Shown in pieces: positions 34,725-40,104 of a stretch of DNA of 40,104 nt. The DNA lies in NCBI GenBank assembly GCA_027306885.1, contig DAHUYV010000010.1, positions 1-40,104 on the forward strand. The letters are read 5' to 3'. The translations under genes were made by a program, and so were the position numbers. Position 1 is the first letter of the stretch. Each line of letters begins with the position of its first letter. The DNA comes from Candidatus Dormiibacterota bacterium (lineage in GTDB: Bacteria; Chloroflexota; Dormibacteria; Aeolococcales; Bog-877). The notes below the pieces were generated by a model, which had not been told where the DNA came from, searched no databases, and saw only the letters and a list, made by a program, of their open reading frames with translations.

Positions 34725-34907
34725 CTGTCGGAGGTAAAGCTGCGGGAAGGGGAATCGTTCGAGAGCGCCCTGCGCCGCTTCAACAAGAAGATCAAGCAGA
34801 ACGGGATCCTGACCGAGGTGCGGCGCCGGGAGTTCTACGAGAAGCCCAGCGTGCGTCGCAAGAAGAAGACGATGGCGGCGCGCAAGCGGCGGGCCAAGCA
34901 GGTCTGA
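34725..34907 (+). CDS. rpsU: 30S ribosomal protein S21, apparent CTG start
   Basis: A 60-residue S21. The sequence reads (M)[18 protein letters not shown] and then a basic tail ending RKRRAKQV, the standard pattern of the family. In this frame a stop lies at 34716-34718, and only GTT, CCA and CTG come between that stop and SEVK. CTG 34725 sits exactly where the initiator methionine belongs and nine bases after GGAGG. No ATG, GTG or TTG is available until the middle of the gene. It is the first gene of rpsU-ybeY-pth-mfd-mazG. A base error is the alternative to a true CTG start. Confidence 0.92.
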   Translation: MSEVKLREGESFESALRRFNKKIKQNGILTEVRRREFYEKPSVRRKKKTMAARKRRAKQV

Positions 34908-34933
34908 GCCCAGCCGCGGAGCCCCGCGCGGTC

Positions 34934-35431
34934 GTGATCCTCTCTCGCGCTCTCAGCAGGGAGCAGCGCGAGGTGGTCCGGGAGGCTGACCTCGAGCACC
35001 TCCTGGAACTGGCCCTCAAGGCCCTGGGCATCGCCCAGGGCCAGGTGAACTGTCGGCTCGCCGGCCCCTCGGAGGTGCGGCGGCTCAATCGGCGGTTCGC
35101 CGGTGTGGACCAGGGCACCGACGTCCTCGCCTTCCCCGCCACCGCCGACACCGGCGCCCGGTTCGTCGTGCCCGAGGAGTTGCGTGGCGATCTGGGGGAC
35201 ATCGTCATCTCGGTGGCGGATGCCAGGAACCAGGCTGAGCTCAGCTGGTCCGACGAACTGCGCCTCCTGGCGGTGCACGGCCTCCTGCACCTGCTGGGCC
35301 ATGACCACCATGGGGCAGCCGAGGCTCGGCGGATGACCAGCTCCACCCGCAGGCTCCTGTCCCTCGACGCGGAGAGGAGGGGGGCCAAGGCGCCCTTGGC
35401 GCCAGACCTCGCCCCGGCCGCCCCGAGTTGA
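34934..35431 (+). CDS. ybeY: Endoribonuclease / rRNA maturation factor YbeY
   Basis: Metal-dependent RNase for 16S rRNA 3' maturation and ribosome quality control. With the GTG start it has 165 residues. GTDVLAFP is the conserved central block, DIVISV the strand, and HGLLHLLGHDH the zinc site (H-x3-H-x5-H). The start is not certain: GTG 34934 fits the family, while CTG 34904 would overlap the rpsU stop. A longer frame from GTG 34715 overlaps all of rpsU and is a shadow. The last 25 residues are a non-conserved Ala/Pro tail. Its stop overlaps the pth TTG start. Confidence 0.9.
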   Translation: MILSRALSREQREVVREADLEHLLELALKALGIAQGQVNCRLAGPSEVRRLNRRFAGVDQGTDVLAFPATADTGARFVVPEELRGDLGDIVISVADARNQAELSWSDELRLLAVHGLLHLLGHDHHGAAEARRMTSSTRRLLSLDAERRGAKAPLAPDLAPAAPS

Positions 35432-36096
35432 GGTGGCCCACCGCCCGAAGCGCCTCCAGGCCGGCCACCAGCCCCTTGGGGCTCGGAGAGCTCACAGGGG
35501 AGTCGCAGGGCCCGCTGCTGGTGCTCGGCTTGGGCAACCCCGGTCCCAACTACGAGCTGCAGCGCCACAACGCGGGAGCCCGGGTGGTGGCACTGCTGGC
35601 CCGGCGGCTGGGCGGCCACCTGCGCAGTGGCCGCACGGCGTCCTGGACAGCGAGGGTCCGATCCGGGGGCCGAGAAGTGGTGCTGGCCCGGCCCCGTACC
35701 TTCATGAACGAGTCCGGGGTCGCGGGGGCGCGGCTTACGGCGGAGCTCCGGCTGAGCCTAGATCACGTCCTGGTCGTCTACGACGATCTGGATCTGAAAG
35801 TCGGCCGGCTGCGGCTGCGCCGTGCCGGCAGCCCCGGCGGGCACAACGGGATCCGCTCGTTGCAGGCGCACTGGCACTCTCAGGAGTTCGCCCGGGTCCG
35901 GATCGGGATCGGGCGGCCCCCCGAAGGGGTCGACGCGGTGGAGTACGTGCTGGGCCAGCCGGAGGGTGAGGAGGCGGCCCTCCTGAACGAGGCCTGCGAG
36001 CGCGCCGCCGACGCCGTGCTGGCGGTGGCCGAGCGCGGCTTCGAGTCGGCGATGGCCGAGTTCAACCGAGACCCGAGGCGGACCGATGGGAGCTGA
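35428..36096 (+). CDS. pth: Peptidyl-tRNA hydrolase
   Basis: Releases tRNA from stalled peptidyl-tRNA. The 222 residues include GLGNPGPNYELQRHNAG (catalytic His), RPRTFMNESG, VYDDLDLKVGRLRLRR and GSPGGHNGIRSL, all diagnostic. TTG 35428 overlaps the ybeY stop (TTGA) and adds about 25 residues before the usual start; GTG 35521 would be too short at the N-terminus. The first residues are therefore uncertain. It overlaps mfd by 11 bases. Confidence 0.93.
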   Translation: MRWPTARSASRPATSPLGLGELTGESQGPLLVLGLGNPGPNYELQRHNAGARVVALLARRLGGHLRSGRTASWTARVRSGGREVVLARPRTFMNESGVAGARLTAELRLSLDHVLVVYDDLDLKVGRLRLRRAGSPGGHNGIRSLQAHWHSQEFARVRIGIGRPPEGVDAVEYVLGQPEGEEAALLNEACERAADAVLAVAERGFESAMAEFNRDPRRTDGS

Positions 36097-39000
36097 GGCG
36101 CCACCCGCGACCGTGCTCGACCGGCTGGTGGCCCTGGGGCTCGGCCCTCGGCTCTCCAGCTGGGCCAACGGGCCCGAAGAGCGAAGCCGGCTCGGCGGTC
36201 TCACCCATGGCGGCGCCGCTCTCGTGGCCGCCCTCTGCCTCCGGCTGCTGGGACGGCCCGTCTGCCTCTTGGTGGACCAGCCGGAGCAGGCGTTCTCCGA
36301 GGTCTGCACCTGGCTGGGCACCGGGGACCGTGAGGTGAGCCTCTTTCCCGCCCCCGACGTCCTGCCCTTCGACCGGGTAGCGCCGGCGGCGGCGGTCTCC
36401 CGGCACCGACTCGGGACCCTGGGTCAGCTCCGGGCCGGGCCACCCAGGGTGGTGGTGACGTCCGCGGAGGCGGTGCTGCGCCCCACGCTCTCGCCGGGCT
36501 GGGTCGGCTCCTGGCTCGCCGAGCTGAAGGTGGGCACTGAGATAGCTCCGGTGGAGTTCGCCCGCCTTCTTCTGGAGGCCGGGTACCGCCAGGAGTCGAT
36601 CTCGGTGGCTCCGGGCGACTTCTCGCGGCGCGGGGGGATCGTCGACTGCTTCCCCCTCGACAACCGGCCCTGGCGCGCCGAGTGGGACGGGGACACCGTG
36701 GCCGGGATCTGGAGGCTTGACCCCGAGACCCAGGGCTCGCGGGCGCGCTTGGAGCGAGTGGCCCTCATGCCCGCCCGCGAGTTTCCGGTCGACGTCGACG
36801 CGCTGCGGAGGGCGGCGGAGCGGCTCGCCGCCACTGACCTTCGGCCCCTGCGGGAGGACGTGCGCGAGCGGTGGGACAGGGAGCTGGCGCTCTTGGAGGC
36901 GGGGGCCCTGCCGGAATCCCTGGACACCCTGGGCCCTCTTCTGGCGGAGCCCCAACACACCCTGCTGGCGCACCTGCCGGGGAACACGGTGTTCATCTCT
37001 GACCGCTGGCCTCGGCTGGAGCGGTCGGCAGCCGCCTGGGTCACCGAGGTGACGGCCATCCGGGACGCCGAGGCGTCTCGCGGTGAGCTTCCTGGAAACC
37101 TGCCCGTGGGCTTGGCGCCGCTCTCAGAGCTGGACGGCCGGCTGACCGCCTCGCATTGGCTCGACCTGAGCCGGGAGCCGGCTGAGGGCCCGGCCCTGAT
37201 GGCGGACCTCGGGATGGCGGCGGCCCCCTCGTTCAACGGCGACCTGAAGGCGTTCCGCGAGTGGGTGGCCGCCTTCCAGGCGGGCCCGGGAGCGGTCCTG
37301 CAGATTGGTCTGCAGGAGTCCCGGGTCGTGGAGCTGGCCGAGGAGATGGGGCTGAGGCCGGCGCTTGAGTCGGAGTTTCAATTCGATATCACCGGGGTTG
37401 GCGGCGGCAGCCTCACCGTGGCGCCCGGCGACCTGAGCTCCGGTCTGGTGCTGGGCTCAGTGGGCCTCGCGGTGCTTGCCGACTCTGACCTCTTCGGCGC
37501 CCAGAAGCGACGCGCCTCCAACCTCATCCGCGCCGTTCACCGGGCCGAGTCCAGCCACGGGGGCCGGCTGCGGGAGGCGGGGCCGGGGGCCGCCGACAGC
37601 GCCTTCTTCCGCTTTCACCTGGAGCCCGGAGACCTGGTGGTGCACCGCGACCACGGGGTCGGCAGGTTCCTTGGGATGCGCCGGGTGAGCGACGACGAGG
37701 GCGAGCGCGAGTACATGCAGCTGGAGTACTCGGACAGTCACCGGCTGTACGTGCCCGCCGAGCACCTGGACCGGATCCAGCGCTACGTGGGTGGGGCTGG
37801 GGCGCACCCGCAGCTGTCACGGCTGGGCACCGGGGAGTGGGAGCGGACCCGGCGCTCGGTTCGGCGCCGGGTGGATGAGATCGCCGAGGAGCTGGTGGAG
37901 CTGTATGCCCGACGCCAGAGCGCCGAGGGCCACGCCTTCTCCCCGGACTCGCGCTGGCAGCAGGAGTTGGAGGCGTCCTTCCCCTATGAGGAGACGCGGG
38001 ACCAGATGCTGGTGCTCGACGACATCAAGCGCGACATGGAGGCCGGCCGGCCGATGGACCGGCTGCTGTGTGGCGACGTCGGCTTCGGCAAGACCGAGAT
38101 CGCCCTGCGGGCCGCCTTCAAGGCCGTGGAGGGGGGGTGGCAGGTGGCCGTTTTGGTCCCGACCACCGTCCTCGCCCAGCAGCATTACCTCACGTTCAAG
38201 GATCGGCTTCGGGCCTTCCCAGTGGTCGTGGAGCAGCTTTCCCGGCTGCGCTCGGACGAGGAGGCGGCGGCGGTGCTGTCCGGCCTGGCGGCGGGCACGG
38301 TCGACATCGTGATCGGCACCCATCGTCTGCTGCAGAGGGACGTGCGCTTCAAGCAGCTGGGCCTTGTGGTCCTGGACGAGGAGCAGCGCTTCGGAGTGAT
38401 GCAGAAGGAGCGCCTGAAGCAGCTGCGGGCGGCGGTGGACGTGCTCTCCCTCTCGGCCACCCCGATTCCCCGGACGCTGCACATGGCCCTGGCGGGCATC
38501 CGCGACCTCTCGGTGATCCGCACCCCCCCGGAGGGCCGGCTGCCCATCCGCACCTACGTCACCGCCAAGGACGAGGAGCTGGTGCAGGATGTGATCCGTC
38601 GGGAGCTGGCCCGCCGCGGGCAGGTGTACTACGTGCACAACCGGGTGCAGACGATGCTGCGCGAGGTCGACCTGGTGCGCCGGCTGGTGCCCGAGGCGAG
38701 GGTGGCGGTCGCCCACGGGCAGATGGACGAGGGCGAGCTGGCCCGGGTGATGGTCGAGTTCGGCAACGGGGACGTGGACGTGCTGTGCTGCACCACAATC
38801 ATCGAGAATGGCCTCGACATCCCCAACGCCAACACCCTGGTCGTGGACGACGCCTCGCGGTTGGGGCTGGCCCAGCTCTACCAGCTTCGGGGCCGGGTGG
38901 GCCGCTCCGGACAGCGTGCCTACGCCTACTTTCTCTACGATCCCGACCGCTCGCTGACCGAGCAGGCCGACCAGCGGTTGGACGTGGTCGCCGAGCTCCA

Positions 39001-39634
39001 GGACCTCGGCTCCGGACTGACGCTGGCGCTCAAGGACCTGGAGATCCGCGGAGCGGGCAATGTGCTGGGGGAGGCCCAGCATGGAGACATAGCGGCGGTA
39101 GGGATTGAGATGTACAACCATCTGCTCCACCAGGCGGTGCTCGAGGCCCAGGGGGAGGAGCTGGCCGAGTCGCCGGCCCAGGTGACCGTGGCGCTGCCGC
39201 TGCGCAGCTTGCTGCCGCCCCAGTACATCGGCGACGAGCGGCTGCGGCTGAGGGTCTATCAGCAGCTGGCCGGGGCCACCGACAACGCCGGCCTGGACGA
39301 GATGGCCCGCAACCTGCGCCAGAGGTTTGGGCCGCGACCGCCGGAGGTCGAGAACCTCTTGATCGGGCTGCGGGTCCGGCTCGCCGCCGCGGCGGCCGGG
39401 GCGGCGGTGGTGGAGTCCGGGCCTGGGCAGGTGGTGGTGCGCTTCGAGCCCGGGCACGGGCTGGACCTGCGCAGCCTGCAGGAGGGCTTCCCGGCGCTCT
39501 CCGCCGGCGCCAACCAGTTGCGCCTGGAGCTTGCCTCCGCCGGCCCGGACTGGCCCCAGCTCCTTCTGGCGATCCTGCGTCGCCTGGCGGAGCGCCGAGC
39601 CGCCCCGGTGGCGGCGGGGGCGGCTCGGGGATGA
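36086..39634 (+). CDS. mfd: Transcription-repair coupling factor
   Basis: Removes RNA polymerase stalled at DNA lesions and recruits UvrA. The 1182 residues match full-length Mfd. The UvrB-like N-terminal module (about 1-350) includes DVLPFDRVAP. The RNA-polymerase-interacting domain is near 515-570 (VVHRDHGVGRFLGM, YVPAEHLDRIQRYVG). The helicase has Walker A GDVGFGKTE (663-671), DEEQRFGVMQKERLK (from about 764), SATPIPRTLHMAL and GRVGRSGQRAYAY (from about 936). The C-terminal TRCF domain follows. ATG 36086 overlaps pth. Its stop overlaps the mazG start. Confidence 0.97.
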   Translation: MGAEAPPATVLDRLVALGLGPRLSSWANGPEERSRLGGLTHGGAALVAALCLRLLGRPVCLLVDQPEQAFSEVCTWLGTGDREVSLFPAPDVLPFDRVAPAAAVSRHRLGTLGQLRAGPPRVVVTSAEAVLRPTLSPGWVGSWLAELKVGTEIAPVEFARLLLEAGYRQESISVAPGDFSRRGGIVDCFPLDNRPWRAEWDGDTVAGIWRLDPETQGSRARLERVALMPAREFPVDVDALRRAAERLAATDLRPLREDVRERWDRELALLEAGALPESLDTLGPLLAEPQHTLLAHLPGNTVFISDRWPRLERSAAAWVTEVTAIRDAEASRGELPGNLPVGLAPLSELDGRLTASHWLDLSREPAEGPALMADLGMAAAPSFNGDLKAFREWVAAFQAGPGAVLQIGLQESRVVELAEEMGLRPALESEFQFDITGVGGGSLTVAPGDLSSGLVLGSVGLAVLADSDLFGAQKRRASNLIRAVHRAESSHGGRLREAGPGAADSAFFRFHLEPGDLVVHRDHGVGRFLGMRRVSDDEGEREYMQLEYSDSHRLYVPAEHLDRIQRYVGGAGAHPQLSRLGTGEWERTRRSVRRRVDEIAEELVELYARRQSAEGHAFSPDSRWQQELEASFPYEETRDQMLVLDDIKRDMEAGRPMDRLLCGDVGFGKTEIALRAAFKAVEGGWQVAVLVPTTVLAQQHYLTFKDRLRAFPVVVEQLSRLRSDEEAAAVLSGLAAGTVDIVIGTHRLLQRDVRFKQLGLVVLDEEQRFGVMQKERLKQLRAAVDVLSLSATPIPRTLHMALAGIRDLSVIRTPPEGRLPIRTYVTAKDEELVQDVIRRELARRGQVYYVHNRVQTMLREVDLVRRLVPEARVAVAHGQMDEGELARVMVEFGNGDVDVLCCTTIIENGLDIPNANTLVVDDASRLGLAQLYQLRGRVGRSGQRAYAYFLYDPDRSLTEQADQRLDVVAELQDLGSGLTLALKDLEIRGAGNVLGEAQHGDIAAVGIEMYNHLLHQAVLEAQGEELAESPAQVTVALPLRSLLPPQYIGDERLRLRVYQQLAGATDNAGLDEMARNLRQRFGPRPPEVENLLIGLRVRLAAAAAGAAVVESGPGQVVVRFEPGHGLDLRSLQEGFPALSAGANQLRLELASAGPDWPQLLLAILRRLAERRAAPVAAGAARG

Positions 39635-40104
39635 GCGGGGGCCCGGCCGTCGCTCTGGAGCAGCTGTTCCAGCTGATGGCGACCCTGCGCGCCCCGGGCG
39701 GGTGCCCCTGGGACGCCGCCCAGACCCACGCCAGCCTGCTGCCCTACCTGCTGGAGGAGACCTACGAGGCGGCGGATGCGGTCGAGGCCGGTGACAGGAG
39801 GGCGCTGGCCGAGGAGCTCGGCGACCTCCTGGTGGAGGTCGCCATGCAGACCGCGATCGCCGCCGAGGCTGGGGCCTTTGACCTGGAGGAAGTGGCCACG
39901 GCCGCCGCCGGGAAGATGGTGTCCCGCCACCCCCATGTTTTTGGCGGGGCGCAGCCGGCCGACGAGGGCGAGCTCCTCCGCAGCTGGGAGCACCTGAAGC
40001 GCCAGGAGAAGCCGGAACGAACCTCAGCGCTGGACGGGGTGCCCTCCTCCCTCCCGGCGCTCCTGCTGGCCGCCTCGGTGCAGCGGAGGGCGGCGCGCGG
40101 CGTC
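39631..40104 (+). CDS. mazG: Nucleoside triphosphate pyrophosphohydrolase MazG, 3'-truncated
   Basis: The frame runs off the right end after 158 codons, so the C-terminal half is missing. GGCPWDAAQTHASLLPYLLEETYEAADAV carries the first metal-binding Glu cluster (EETYE). EELGDLLVEVAMQ has the second acidic pair. KMVSRHPHVFG and SWEHLKRQEK are further MazG blocks. It hydrolyses (d)NTPs to monophosphates and pyrophosphate. ATG 39631 overlaps the mfd stop by four bases (ATGA). Confidence 0.93.
   Translation, partial: MSGGPAVALEQLFQLMATLRAPGGCPWDAAQTHASLLPYLLEETYEAADAVEAGDRRALAEELGDLLVEVAMQTAIAAEAGAFDLEEVATAAAGKMVSRHPHVFGGAQPADEGELLRSWEHLKRQEKPERTSALDGVPSSLPALLLAASVQRRAARGV

Noticed and set aside
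34715-34933. Long N-terminal extension of YbeY from GTG 34715
   Set aside because: It covers all of rpsU in another frame, and the translation is low-complexity. The GTG is part of the rpsU Shine-Dalgarno sequence.

Overview
This window is very GC-rich, with short intergenic gaps, many ATGA/TGATG overlaps and frequent GTG and TTG starts. The gene set is a chromosomal housekeeping set: central carbon metabolism, heat shock, translation and DNA repair. An F420:NADPH oxidoreductase-like gene, a fused transaldolase/phosphoglucose isomerase, hrcA with a CIRCE element, and actinobacterial-style starts suggest a high-GC member of the Terrabacteria, such as Actinomycetota, Chloroflexota or Dormibacterota. 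The sequence alone does not settle which. I see no phage, plasmid, insertion sequence, CRISPR array, tRNA or rRNA.

Layout. Positions 1-1525 hold the end of a large membrane protein. 1601-3958 hold gnd and a glutamate dehydrogenase, convergent on one shared hairpin. 4211-6101 hold a YtcJ-like amidohydrolase and a divergent rhodanese. 6146-12577 are a pentose-phosphate operon (tkt, fused tal-pgi, pgl, rpe), followed by two convergent genes of unknown function (12605-13665). 13967-18771 are a complete pyruvate (2-oxoacid) dehydrogenase operon, E1alpha-E1beta-E2-E3. 18825-19959 hold the F420 reductase and a divergent unknown gene. 19956-23146 hold two magnesium/cobalt-chelatase-type AAA+ proteins, one of them carrying a VWA domain. 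23352-24466 hold an unknown gene and a COG3375-type GNAT protein. 24567-27537 are lepA-hemW. 27538-28347 is a VIT/CCC1 transporter. 28406-31818 are the CIRCE-controlled hrcA-grpE-dnaJ operon plus an Hsp20 gene. 31861-33686 are rsmE and a GalT-like gene on the minus strand. 33776-34618 is an alpha/beta hydrolase. 34725-40104 are rpsU-ybeY-pth-mfd-mazG, cut by the window end.

The genes cover linked jobs. gnd, pgl, tkt, tal-pgi and rpe supply most of the oxidative and non-oxidative pentose phosphate pathway, although zwf is not here. The dehydrogenase operon feeds acetyl-CoA. NADPH made by these routes could be exchanged with F420H2 by the reductase. The heat-shock block lacks dnaK between grpE and dnaJ.

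The most notable signals are regulatory. At least nine genes have a -10-like hexamer (consensus TANNAT) exactly six bases before an ATG or GTG start with no Shine-Dalgarno sequence, which is the signature of leaderless transcripts. rpsU appears to start at CTG. I did not find a clearly novel multi-gene system; most of the window is ordinary core genome.
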